DNA of 64,000 nucleotides from Cepaea nemoralis (Eukaryota > Mollusca > Gastropoda > Stylommatophora > Helicidae), in contig JACEFZ010027087.1 of NCBI GenBank assembly GCA_014155875.1, positions 87,501 to 151,500 on the forward strand, given 5' to 3'. Position 1 is the first letter of the stretch, and the number at the start of each line of letters is the position of its first letter. Made by a program: the position numbers and the translations under genes. Under the pieces are notes generated by a model. It was given only the letters and a program-made list of their open reading frames with translations. It searched no databases and was not told where the DNA came from. This document shows, one piece after another, positions 45,222-55,140 of the stretch.

Positions 45222-45852
45222 AATAAAAGACTTAGGAGGAAGCTCTGAGCTAAGAAGAGCTAAAATAGAGCTTAGCTAGAGGACAAGTGACGTAATAGGA
45301 CAGGAGACCAGACAGGAGAGACACCAACGCTATAAATAGCTATAACGGGACACACTTGTGTCAACAAGGAGGGCAACCAGTGCAGAGGAGCTGGTGTTAC
45401 CCAAGAAACTAGGAAACCGAGTTTCACGAGGTAAGGACCAAGTAACTCTGGTCAACACAGCCCAGTGCCCAGTACGTAAACCAACTAACGCACGCTGAGC
45501 TGAATTGCTCTTGGCTGAATATGCCACGCTCAGCGAGCTCAGACAGAGACCGGGACGGCGTAGGAATCAGACGTGTATCCGCTAGGGATACTTTGTAGTT
45601 GTAAAGGACAGTATTATCGTTATAATAGTCTAGCTTAGCTTCAGTAGTTATATATGTATATCATCTCCTCATTCCATCTTATCGTCATCACATTCTAAGA
45701 TGTTTAATACCGTTGTGGTATTCCGCTCGTTGAGCTATTGTATGATCTGCTCCGAATAAAAATGTATCCTTTTGCAAACAATACGAGTGTCACTTTCGTG
45801 TAGTGCAAAAGAAGGGAATCCTTGTATGCCTGTCTCAAGTGGGTTGCTGACA
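45222..45852 (+). repeat. 3' LTR (about 631 bp)
   Basis: Matches 44008-44614. The first seven bases (AATAAAA instead of TGTCAAA) have diverged, so its 5' boundary is set by alignment. Confidence 0.9.
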
Positions 45853-45857
45853 GTCGT

Positions 45858-46513
45858 AGTCTTTTCTCTCGACGTTTGCAGAATATTTTCCATGTATGAT
45901 TCAAAGGGGAAGTTCCTCTGTATTGTGTACAGTCTCTTTTACCGCCTTTGTGTTTCCAAATTGAGATAAATATTGCGCTTCCTCAGTCTCGGGGTGTCTG
46001 TTGTTCTATCCAAATATGGTGAAATAGTCTATGCAGCCATGCTGTTCCTACTTCTCTTGCTGCTTTAATTAGTTCATCTGGTATTTCGTTTTGTCCCGGT
46101 GATTTATTCAATGTGTATGTGTGGGTGTGTGTGTGTGTGAGGGGTGGGGGGTGGGGCTAATCTAATGTCTTCTTTCATTTCTTCTCTCAATATGTCTGAT
46201 TCTAGTTCTTCGATGGCATCAGTGTCAGTTTCTTGGATTCCTGTGGCATCTTATGGAATATTGAGAAGTTGTTCGAAGTACAACCTCCATTGTTTTAGTA
46301 TTTGCTTTTGTTCACTTATTGGTTCTCGGTTTTCGCTGTTAATTATCTCATTTGGATCAATGGGTTCTGCTCTGGTTCTCATTGCACTAATCTGTTTGTA
46401 GAAGTTTCTAGTTGCCTCCTTGTAGTTTTTAATTAGGGTTTCTCAATATTCCTTCCAGTCATTTTGTATTTCTCTCTTTATTATTCTAATCGCATGTCTT
46501 CTTGCTATTCTGA
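45858..46513 (-). pseudogene. LINE B2 RT lead-in and linker
   Basis: The minus strand gives, with frame changes, KSPGQNEIPDELIKAAREVG, then ISIWKHKGGKRDCTQYRGTS. The latter is the conserved RT block preceding the palm. A GT-rich simple repeat (about 46115-46155) has expanded within the coding sequence. The LTR element is inserted just downstream of KRLR. Confidence 0.8.
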
Positions 46514-46645
46514 AATAATGTAATAAAGGTATAATGACATAATGTATGAAAGAGAGTGATAGAAAGGCAGAATGTTAAACGGGCCTGTGTGCCAAATCTT
46601 TAACCCTTTGAAAATAAAGTTTTTTCGTTCATTTATTCCTTGGTT
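46514..46645 (+). mobile_element. retroposon 3' tail module
   Basis: AGAATGTTAAACGGGCCTGT followed by GTGCCAAATCTTTAACCC and TTTGAAAATAAAG, then TTTTTTCGTTCATTTATTCC. It is the same module as at 8443, 35.3 and 36.4 kb, more diverged. Confidence 0.65.
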
Positions 46646-46822
46646 AGTTCATTCTATGCAGTCGAGTCCACTTAAGTCGAACTCGGATAACAAGAATGTC
46701 GCTTAAGTCGACTTTATTGGCTTGGTCCCGGCCAAGATCCTTCTTTATCTTTGTATAAAAATTCCTGATATGTCGAATTCGGTTAACTCGAATTTTCGGA
46801 TTAGTCGAACATAAAAATGAGT

Positions 46823-47300
46823 CCATCCATCATGTGCCATGCCGGTAAGCGTGGGCGGTCATGTTCTGCCATCTCACTCGATCACCAGAGTCGTGGATCA
46901 GCTCCGTGTTTCTGTCTCGACCATGCCACAAGGCCAAGCCATCCAGGTACTTGCTTCTAGGTCTTCCCCTTGGTCTGTTCCCCTCGATCTTACCAGTTGT
47001 CACCAAATTCTCCAATCCATTTCTTCTCATAACATGCCCAAAAAATTTGACTGTCTACGTCTAATTTCTCTAATCAATTTACGATCTTCATTTGTTTCTT
47101 GAAGGACTTGTTCATTGGTCTTTCTGGCTGTCCATGGTATTCTTTGCATTTTCCTCAGAAACCACATCTCTACAGCCATCAGATGTTTTTCAGCCTGACT
47201 GCTCATTGTCCACGCTTCACATCCATATAAAAGTACAGGTTCAATGTAGCATCTCAACACTCTTTTTCTCGTTTCAATTGACATCTTTTTATTGGTCAAT
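46823..47300 (-). pseudogene. LINE C1: 5'-truncated RTE/BovB-like 3' end
   Basis: The fragment is flanked by AAATGAGT (46815-46822 and 47301-47308). The minus strand encodes MSIETRKRVLRCYIEPVLLY and GCEAWTMSSQAEKHLMAVEM, then WFLRKMQRIPWTARKTN. After a frame change follow LMRRNGLENLVTTGKIEGNR and PRGRPRSKYLDG. This is the C-terminal part downstream of the RT. The 3' tail is a short (GATG)n. It is nearly identical to 49258-49742 in the opposite orientation. Confidence 0.92.
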
Positions 47301-47458
47301 AAATGAGTACCGACTATATAAATGTCCACGTTTAAGTCGAACTGTTCATTTCACACCCCTCCCCCCTCAAAAAAAAATTGTTTCGCGAAAGAATGTATAT
47401 TTTTAGTCAGCCCGGAGAACAATCTCGCACATACGATATGTTGCTGCATGTCAACAAT

Positions 47459-48241
47459 GGCTGCTAGTGGACAAAAGCTTAAAACTTTAATTTTAAAAAG
47501 AAAGAGGTTGAACATAGTGGGAAGAAGAAAGTGGATATAGCTTGAGAATTTGGTATTCCAACATCGACACTTCCCGGCATTTTAAAGCATAAAAACCGCT
47601 ACAAACAAATGTTTTTCGAATGTCAAATCGACAGTGATAGACAGAGAGCTAGAAGAACTGCTGCGCGCGATTTTGTTGATGCTGCCATTTTAAAATGGTT
47701 CACTGTGATTAGATTGGCAAGTGTACCAGTAAATAGACCTTTACTTATTGCGAAAGCAAAAGAATTTGCACGTCTTGGAGGTCAGACAGACTGGAATTGT
47801 AGTGCTGGCTGGTTGGATCGTTTCCAAAAACGACATTGCATCACTTACAAGAATGTGTGTGGAGAGAAACAGTCAGTCGACGAAGCAACGACTCACTCAT
47901 GGATAGAAGATGTGCTCAGATCTGCTTTAGCTAACTATAATTTTATGAGCAGTGAGAGCAATGTTACTGACATTTCAGTGGGGCCATTACTTGCTAGGTT
48001 GTATACAGAGCTGAAGATTGATCCAGAGGAGTTTGTGAACATTGGCAATGATGTTTCTACTAGTGCCATTCTTTCAAGCACTGATATTATAGGGCTATGT
48101 ATGCCAGTCATTCAACCTACAGACCCTTCCAGCCCTGACACTGATGATGATGATGATGATGAGGATGACTGTGGCTGCAAGCACAACTTGTATCGCAGTC
48201 AGATATTTTGGCATCAATTGACAACATTGATATTTACATGA
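47459..48241 (+). pseudogene. Tigger-like transposase: DNA-binding domains without DDE domain
   Basis: Starting at 47459, MAASGQKLKTLILKRKRLNI opens a pipsqueak/CENP-B-N-type helix-turn-helix. After a frameshift near 47520 and an in-frame TGA it continues EFGIPTSTLPGILKHKNRYK. From 47609 a second helix-turn-helix (VDAAILKWFTVIRLASVPVN, then AGWLDRFQKRHCITYKNVCG) matches the Tc5/CENP-B type. The following text (LKIDPEEFVNIGNDVSTSAI, a DDDDDDED run) is like the C-terminal tail of Tigger proteins, so the DDE domain between them is deleted. Confidence 0.85.
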
Positions 48242-48386
48242 TGCAGAATGGATGTTCAGATGATGCAGTCTCACCATTTGTGCCTTTAAACAGGCAACGG
48301 GAAGATAAATCACCGACTTTTTCTTTAATTAATTTGGAAATTTTCAAAATTAAAACATTTCAACATTTCTGATATTGTATTGCTAT

Positions 48387-49742
48387 ACCTCAGGAGTTAT
48401 GTAATTCTGTATTTATTGCAATCCCAAAGAAATCAAGAGCCTTGGAATGTGATCAGCATCGAACAATTAGTATAATGAGTCACATCACGAAGAATTTGCT
48501 AAGAATTATCATGCAAAGAGTTAGGAGGAAAATACAACCTGAAATAGGAGAAGAACAATGTGGGTATGTGGAAGGCAAGGGTACAGTAAATGCTGTGTAT
48601 ATACTGATAAACATAATCGAACGTTCTATAGAAGTAAACAAAGATCTACACCTTTGCTTTATTGACTACACAAAGGCTTTTGATAAAGTGAGACATGTCA
48701 ACATGATAAGGATGCTTGAAGATCTACAAATTGATGGAAAAGATCTTAGACTTGTAAAAAACATATATTGGAAACAAGAAGCTGCCATAAGAGTTGATAA
48801 TGAAGTAAGCCAATATCAGCCTATTAAAAGGGGTGTGAGACAGGGATGTGTAATGTCTCCAGATCTGTTTTCCCTGTACAGTGAAAGTATTTTCAGAAAT
48901 ATTGAAGATATGGAAGGAATCAACATTGGGGGACGATGCATCAATAACATTAGATATGCAGATGATACAGTCTTGATTGCAGACAATGAACAGGACCTGC
49001 AAAATTTAGTAGATGCGATTGTTACACACAGTGAACAACTAGGGTTAGAATTAAATTGTAAAAAGACACAGATTATGGTCGTCACTAGGAAGGACGAAAT
49101 ACCACAATGTAATATACAAGTAAATGGGAATATTCTTCAACAAGTGAATAGGTACAATTATCTCGGAACAGTGAATAACATCTGATGGGAGATGCCTGGA
49201 AGAGATTAGAACAAGAATCGCCATGGCAAAAGTAGCCTTTAGCAAGATGAAAAACATATTGACCAATAAAAAGATGTCAATTGAAACGAGAAAAAGAGTG
49301 TTGAGATGCTATATTGAACCTGTACTTTTATATGGATGTGAAGCGTGGACAATGAGCAGTGAGGCTGAAAAACATCTGATGGCCTGTAGAGATGTGGTTT
49401 CTGAGGAAAATGCAAAGAATACCATGGACAGCCAGAAAGACCAATGAACAAGTCCTTCAAGAAACAAATGAAGATCGTAAATTGATTAGAGAAATTAGAC
49501 GTAGACAGTCAAAATTTTTTGGGCATCTTATGAGAAGAAATGGATTGGAGAATTTGGTGACAACTGGTAAGATCGAGGGGAACAGACCAAGGGGAAGACC
49601 TAGAAGCAAGTACCTGGATGGCTTGGCCTTGTGGCATGGTCGAGACAGAAACACCGAGCTGATCCACGACTCTGGTGATCGATGTGAGATGGCAGAACAT
49701 GACCGCCCACGCTTACCGGCATGGCACATGATGGATGGATGG
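48387..49742 (+). pseudogene. LINE C2: RTE/BovB-like RT and C-terminus, frameshifted
   Basis: The element is flanked by ATTGCTAT (48379-48386 and 49743-49750). From about 48400 the frame encodes IPKKSRALECDQHRTISIMS, EEQCGYVEGKGTVNAVYILI, HLCFIDYTKAFDKVRHVNMI, GVRQGCVMSPDLFSLYSESI and IRYADDTVLIADNEQDLQNL (catalytic YADD). A frameshift near 49168 and another near 49390 separate the C-terminal parts (RRQSKFFGHLMRRNGLENLV). The endonuclease and RT fingers are missing through 5' truncation. The 3' tail is (GATG)n. Confidence 0.93.
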
Positions 49743-49847
49743 ATTGCTATTTATTTGTTCACTAACTGTGTTTCCTGAGTGGTACAATCATTTTATTCAA
49801 TGCTACTGCATGGTATTAGTGTACATTAGTGTAAATATGTGTGCAGT

Positions 49848-49926
49848 CTGGATAAGTAGAATTTCTGATAAGTAGAACAAATCCCTTCGGCCCCTGCGAC
49901 TTCTACTTATCCAGAATCGTCTGTAT
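49848..49926. repeat. foldback hairpin, 15-bp perfect arms
   Basis: TCTGGATAAGTAGAA (about 49851) and TTCTACTTATCCAGA (about 49904) are exact inverted repeats around a loop of about 39 bases. The outer CAGTCT..CGTCTG extends the symmetry loosely. It coincides with the right end of the Tigger-like element and could be its compound terminal repeat or a tiny MITE. Confidence 0.75.
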
Positions 49927-49984
49927 TCTATATTTATACATCCAATGTTGTTATGCAGACCTACAGTTTTCCCTTTGCCAGGTA

Positions 49985-50349
49985 TTATTCAGATTTCATT
50001 GAGCTACCACCGTATGCCAGTAGACGGTACTATCTGTTTTATGTTAGCTGTTCTTTAGCCTAGTTAATGGCGCTCACTAAACCCGACACTCCACATTGTG
50101 CCAACGGCTTTGGGCCGAGGAGCGGAATTCGGAGAGTAAGAGCCTCATTATTGTGAGAGGCATTACAATCTAAGGACTAAATGTCATTACAAGACAGGCC
50201 AGACACAAAGTGTTGGTCGGCAAATGGTCTAGGATGGAAGCTCTGACAGGCAAACAGTTAGAGCATTGTGTTGCTGATACGACCAATTCTGCAGCTTGTC
50301 TTGTTCCAGATGTATTGGTGTTACCTTTTCTCTGGATGAAACTGGGCAG

Positions 50350-50416
<67 letters not shown>

Positions 50417-50480
50417 GTCATGCTGCAGGGGCAACACAAGGTCTCCACAATTCAGCCCTGACTTTGTGCTATTTTAATCA
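49985..50480 (+). mobile_element. LINE A family 5' UTR fragment
   Basis: From GAGCTACCACCGTATGCCAG to TTTGTGCTATTTTA this segment parallels 59773-60186, upstream of LINE A1. Shared words include AGTAGACGGTACTA, CACATTGTGCCAACGGCTT, GGTCTAGGAT and CAGCTTGTCTTGTTCCAGAT. A GA run (50354-50413) has grown from CCGAGAGAGGG of the UTR. No ORF follows, so this is an orphan 5' end. Confidence 0.85.
50354..50413. repeat. (GA)n microsatellite inside LINE A 5' fragment
   Basis: About 30 GA units. The homologous place in LINE A1 has only GAGAGAGGG. Confidence 0.95.
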
Positions 50481-50902
50481 GAGAGATAGGGGTCCAACAG
50501 AGCGGATTATTATATTAATGAGAGAAACGGGAGAGAGATAGCAGAGACAACAGAGACTTTTATTATATACTGGCACCTTGTCGTCTTGACAGACGATAAT
50601 TTGACGATAGGATGTTTATTATATCAATGAGAGAAACAGGAAAGAGAGAGGGGAGACAATAGAGAGGTTTATTATATCAATGAGAGAAACAGGAAAGAGA
50701 GAGGGGAGACAATAGAGAGGTTTATTATATTAATGAGAGACACAGGAAAGAGATAGGGGGGGGGGGGACAATAGAGAGGTTTATTATATTAATGAGAGAC
50801 ACAGGAAAGAGATAGGGGGGACAATAGAGATGTTTATTGTATTAATGAGAGACACAGGAAAGAGATAGGGGGGACAATAGAGAAGTTTATTATATTAATG
50901 AA
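50481..50902. repeat. 53-bp tandem array, left part
   Basis: TTTATTATATTAATGAGAGA followed by ACAGGAAAGAGATAGGGG and ACAATAGAGAGG recurs about every 53 bases. One unit has an expanded poly-G. The array is cut at 50903 by the Ingi-like LINE and resumes at 53330. Confidence 0.92.
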
Positions 50903-52306
50903 TGAGGTGCTGACCTCATCTGGCAGTGGACTGGCGAGGACAAGGGCAAAGCCCTCTTTGAACGCTACCTTGAGCAGAGCAACCAGACAGACATGGGAGG
51001 CCGAAATCTGGCCAAGGAGGTCACCTCAAACAGATGCAAGGCCCAGAATACTTCGGATGAAGACACTGTGACAGTGAAAGAAATCAAGGCTGTGCTTCGA
51101 CGATCAAAAAACAGTGCTCCAGGTCCTGATGGCATAAGATACGACGACATAAATAGGTGTACCGACAATGAGCTAGAGAAACTAGCAGACATGTACAACA
51201 ACAGTATAGGGAGTGCTAGCATCAAGGAGGAGTGGTTACACAGCTATCTGATTCCCTTGCCGAAGCCTGACAAAGACCACAAGAAAATTCAGGGATATCG
51301 AATTATAACCATGCAGAATACAATAGGCAAGCTGCTGGAGAAGGTAATTGCCAGGAAAATATCAAGCCAACTAGAGAGGCAAGGTGTTTTCCCACCTACC
51401 CTAGGTGGGTACCGTCCAAAAAGAGAAACCTGGACCAACGCAGCAGTCTTTGCCCAGGATGTCTATGAAGGTTTCCACTCAGGTACTGAAACCGTTGCTG
51501 CAGCGATTGATCTTGAGGACGCATACAACAGAGTACCACTGGATTTTTTAATGTTTCAGCTTCTCGAACTAAACGTAAGTCCATTCCTCCTTAGTTGGAT
51601 CGCTGCAGCCCTCTTCCAACGGAAAGTAGTTTTTAGATGTGGCAGTTGGACTTCGGAACCAACAACAATATATCCTGGCCTACCACAGGGATCACCATTA
51701 TCTCCGGTACTGTTCAACGCCTACACAGTGAGAATCACCAGTGAGCAGATCATTGGACCTGGCAGGACATTGTCATATGCCGATGATGTTTTAGTGTATC
51801 GTCAGGGTAAGGATAGAGAGGAGGTTGCTGTGGAACTACAAACCGAACTCAATCGCATAAGTACTTGGTGTGATGAAGCTGGGGCAATGGTCAACCCAGC
51901 AAATGCAACAGTGACTTGGTTCTCGTTGAATAATCATATTGTCAACACTCCAACACCAACTGTAATGCTGTGTTCAGAGACGGTGGAAAGAACGCAGACA
52001 ATGAATTACCTGGGGATACGGTTTGATCGAAGCCTTGCTTATAATGTGCACATAGACCAGGTGATAATTAAGGCCAAGCGGGGTTTGGCAGCGATGCGGG
52101 TGATGGCGGCAGCAAACTGTGAGCAGCGCCATCTATGTCTTCTGTACGAGGGGCTGGTCATGTCTGTTTTGGAGTATGCAATGGCAATCCTGACTCTCAG
52201 CCATAAGCAGATAGAAAGGATGGAAATGATACAGAATGAAGCTATGCGCATTATTACTTGGATGTACAAGAGATACAGCATGCAGGGCGATGCGCTACCT
52301 TCTTGA
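50903..52306 (+). pseudogene. Ingi-like reverse transcriptase
   Basis: The frame is already open at the 5' truncation (LIWQWTGEDKGKALFERYLE) and runs to 52306. Blocks in order: SKNSAPGPDGIRYDDINRC, LIPLPKPDKDHKKIQGYRII, GGYRPKRETWTNAAVFAQDV, AAAIDLEDAYNRVPLDFLMF (catalytic Asp), GLPQGSPLSPVLFNAYT, and LSYADDVLVYRQGKDREEVA with the YADD box near codon 262 counted from the ATG at 50993. All RT catalytic residues are present. Downstream the frame ends just inside the RNase H ORF overlap at 52236, so one frameshift separates RT from RNase H. Confidence 0.92.
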
Positions 52307-53048
52307 TTTTCCAACCATTGAAGAGAGAATACAAGGTTGCAGGGCACGCGCCTACCTCAGAATTAACGCAAACACACCACATCCACTGCATAGTGAAATT
52401 AGGAAGGTGAAGGGCAGCAGGTTAAAAAGAGGACGGTCGTGGATGGGTCAAGCCGAAGACATTCTTCAACAGGTGTGTTCACTTGAGGACTTAGAACCTG
52501 GCGAGGAGTGGGTGCAAGTGCCAACAGACTTCTGCACATCCTTTTCAGTTTGCATCCAACTAGATAGAAAATGCAGACAAGAAAATCCGGCTGCTGTTGA
52601 GGCTGAAGTACAAGCGTTGATTTTCGAGAATTCGCTAGACGGTGACGCGGTCATCTACACAGATGGGTCGGTCGTCCGACATGTGAGAAGCTCATGGGCC
52701 TTTACAGCTCGGGCCGGAGGGAGAATTGTGAAGGAGGACTCTGGTGCTTTCACTGAAACCACAAGTAGCCTGACCATGGAAGTCATGGCAGTAAGTAAAG
52801 CAATAACATGGCTCGAGACACAGACATTCACTAGGGCTTGTTTCCTTAGCGACTCAATGAACATGATCAAGAGGATAGAGGAGGGGTCGATCCGAAGAGA
52901 ATGGTTGCTGCCTCTGGAGCGGTCTCGGCTGGCAAAGATTAGTTTCATCTTCGTGCCAGGGCATGCGGGAGTACAAGGAAATGAGCGGGCTGACAAGCTC
53001 GCAGGTGAGGCTACTGTGGAGGGCGGACGCGCCATGGACCAGGCCTGA
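52236..53048 (+). pseudogene. Ingi-like RNase H domain
   Basis: The 270-codon frame has VIYTDGSVVRHVRSSWAFTA (first Asp near residue 143), SSLTMEVMAVSKAITWLETQ (Glu), ACFLSDSMNMIKRIEEGSIR (second Asp) and IFVPGHAGVQGNERADKLAG (final Asp). These are the four acidic positions of RNase H1 folds. The frame ends at 53048, and a shifted frame (53081-53296) carries the last segment. The domain would digest RNA in the RNA-DNA hybrid. Confidence 0.92.
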
Positions 53049-53080
53049 CATTCTGAATGCTCTACGAGAAGTGAAGACTT

Positions 53081-53296
53081 TTGCGAGAACCAAGTGATGA
53101 CTGTGAATCTACAACAATGGCCAGACTGCGAGAGCAGCAAATTAAAAGAGGGGTGGCCAAACAAGAACACTACGCAGGAAGCCAAAGAAGATTGATAAAC
53201 CAACACAGAACTGGCGTCGTTAGCCGCTACACGTTGCGGGATTTGCTGAGGAGGGGATCCGAGCACTTATGGACTGAATGGTTCGATGTGCAATGA
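53081..53296 (+). pseudogene. Ingi-like C-terminal segment
   Basis: This 71-codon frame, very basic, ends RYTLRDLLRRGSEHLWTEWF followed by DVQ and a stop. Its layout parallels the FRWLLNEGTEHVWECPECSD ending seen at 43.1 kb and 8.2 kb, but the CPEC pair is replaced here. Confidence 0.7.
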
Positions 53297-53329
53297 GGAT
53301 GATCTAGTCGACTAACTAACTAACTAACT

Positions 53330-53895
53330 ATTAATGAAGGAAACAGGAGAGAGATAGAAGAGACAACAGAGAGGTTTCTTATATTAACGAGGAAGCAAGA
53401 GAGAAATAAGAGAGATAACAGAGAGGTTTATTATATTAATGAGAGAAACAGTAGAGATAGGAGAGACAACAGAGAGGTTTATTATATTAATGAGAGAAAC
53501 AGACAGAGATAAGAGAGACAGCAGAGAGGTCTATTATATTAATGAGAGAAACAGACAGAGATAAGAGAGACAACAGAGAGGTGTATTATATTAATGAGAG
53601 AAACAGACAGAGATAAGAGAGACAACAGAGAGGTGTATTATATTAATGAGAGAAACAGACAGAGATAAGAGAGACAACAGAGAGGTGTATTATATTAATG
53701 AGAGAAACAGACAGAGATAAGAGAGACAACAGAGAGGTGTATTATATTAATGAGAGAAACAGACAGAGATAAGAGAGACAGCAGAGAGGTGTATTATATT
53801 AATGAGAGAAACAGACATAGATAGGAGAGACAACAGGGAGGTTTATTATATTATTGAGAGAAATAGACAGAGATAGGAGAGACAACAGAGAGGCT
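53330..53895. repeat. 53-bp tandem array, right part
   Basis: Units of TTATATTAATGAGAGAAACA followed by GACAGAGATAAGAGAGACAA and CAGAGAGGTG. It continues the array of 50481-50902. Units on this side read GAGACAACAG more often than GGGGACAATAG. Confidence 0.92.
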
Positions 53896-54440
53896 GAACA
53901 CGGTTGTATAGTTCATCTGTCTCTGTATTAACACGTGTGTTTGTTTGTATGTATGTTTCAATTAAAACAAATGTGCCTTTAACCCCAAAATTTAGGAGGG
54001 AATTGCCGCTAATCTCTTTTCTTTAGCGTTGTCAGACTGCGCCTGGCACCCGGCGTTAGCTCAGTATAGATTGGAGAGGCGTGTCACAGGTCGAGCTAAC
54101 TCAACTGTTGGGCTAACCCAAAGCTGGAACAATAGGTCATGCCTGCGCGGATGAAACAGCCCTATTGTTCATGTCGACCCTGCAGATATGAAGTTGATAA
54201 TTTCCTCATTAAAAAATGAACGTCTCTCCTGCAGAAAGTGCCGCTAATCGAGCGGTAATTTTTGCCAAGTTCCATGCCTGACTGATTGGCTGCGATTACC
54301 GTTCTATTTGTCTGAGAATCCGCTGACTCTAACAGCGGCCGTGTGCAAACACTACCCACCTGCGCCAGGTTTCATGCTAGCGTTGCATATGAGGAGAGGA
54401 GGAGCTGCAATTGTTCCAGCTCTGGAAGTAGTTAAATACG
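53896..54440. other. unassigned DNA
   Basis: No frame above 65 codons, no visible repeat period and no recognised element. Confidence 0.5.
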
Positions 54441-55140
54441 ACAAGAAGTGAGGCTTGTGGTGGGTATATGGTGATCCGGGATGGTATAGTGAAGATGGAA
54501 TTTGTAGAGGGAAAATGGTGATCCGGGATGGTATAGTGAAATGGAATTTGTAGAGGGTAAATGGTGATCCGGGATGGTATAGTGAAGATGGAGTTTGTAG
54601 AGGGTAAATGGTGATCCGGGATGGTATAGTGAAGATGGAACTTGTAGAGGGTAAATGGTGATCCGGGATGGTATAGTGAAGATGGAGTTTGTAGAGGGTA
54701 AATGGTGATCCGGGATGGTATAGTGAAATGGAATTTGTAGAGGGTAAATGGTGATCCGGGATGGTATAGTAAAGATGGAGTTTGTAGAGGGTAAATGGTG
54801 ATCCGGGATGGTATAGTGAAATGGAATTTGTAGAGGGTAAATGGTGATCCGGGATGGTATAGTGAAGATGGAGTTTGTAGAGGGTAAATGGTGATCCGGG
54901 ATGGTATAGTGACATGGAATTTGTAGAGGGTAAATGGTGATCCGGGATGGTATACTGAAGACGGAATTTGTAGAGGGTAAATGGTGATCCGGGATGGTAT
55001 AGTGAAGATGGAACTTGTAGAGGGTAAATGGTGATCCGGGATGGTATAGTGAAGATGGAATTTCTAGAGGGTAAATGGTAATCCTGGATGGTATACTGAA
55101 GATGGAGTTTGTAGAGGGTAAATGGTGATCGAGCACGGTT
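54441..55140. repeat. 47-bp satellite, subfamily 1 (about 15 copies)
   Basis: GAATTTGTAGAGGGTAAATG followed by GTGATCCGGGATGGTATAGTGAAGATG repeats every 44-47 bases. Copies with GAAATG instead of GAAGATGG alternate with full ones. The minus-strand frame of 268 codons (ITIYPLQIPSSLYHPGSPFT-like repeats) is a by-product. Confidence 0.94.

Larger units (their letters stand above)
44008..45852 (+). mobile_element. miniature non-autonomous LTR retrotransposon (TRIM-like)
   Basis: Two direct repeats of 607 and about 631 bp flank 607 bp of non-coding DNA. The element starts TGTCAAAG, ends GCTGACA and is bounded by the duplication GTCGT (44003-44007 and 45853-45857). The LTRs are about 98% identical apart from one 23-base indel. 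The internal region lacks gag, protease, RT or integrase, and starts with four tandem copies of a tRNA-Leu-type primer-binding site. It sits in the RT gene of LINE B2. Mobilisation would require enzymes from an autonomous LTR element elsewhere. Confidence 0.93.
43520..46513 (-). mobile_element. LINE B2: internally deleted copy interrupted by an LTR element
   Basis: The first about 80 bases (GATCCTCTTGTACCTTGCG onward) match the 3' end of LINE B1 at 36885-36970. The sequence then jumps to the RT region, skipping about 740 bases. After removing the LTR element (44008-45852 plus one GTCGT) the RT lead-in continues to 46513, matching 40700-41120 of B1. It is truncated at the right by a retroposon tail module. 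Confidence 0.85.
46659..49926 (+). mobile_element. Tigger/pogo-like DNA transposon remnant with two nested LINEs
   Basis: The left end (CAGTCGAGTCCACTTAAGTC plus GAACTCGG) has the CAG..CGA and GTCGAAC words of pogo/Tigger terminal repeats. The right end read in reverse is CAGACGATTCTGGATAAGTA plus GAAGTCG and is followed by TA. Inside is a CENP-B-type transposase fragment at 47459-48241. LINE C copies at 46823-47300 (minus) and 48387-49742 (plus), each with its own target duplication, are later insertions. The DDE catalytic domain is deleted. Confidence 0.75.
50903..53329 (+). mobile_element. Ingi/I-like LINE with RNase H, 5'-truncated
   Basis: The 2,427-bp insert is bounded by ATTAATGAA (50894-50902 and 53330-53338) within the 53-bp array. 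It contains a reverse transcriptase frame, an RNase H frame and a C-terminal basic segment, then a 3' (ACTA)n tail. The 5' end starts inside coding sequence, so the endonuclease is missing. RT plus RNase H with no other domain between them is the layout of the I/Ingi group; the group assignment is inferred from that layout. Confidence 0.92.

Noticed and set aside
44008..45852. endogenous retrovirus
   Set aside because: No gag, pol or env coding sequence is present; the element is a short non-autonomous LTR retrotransposon.
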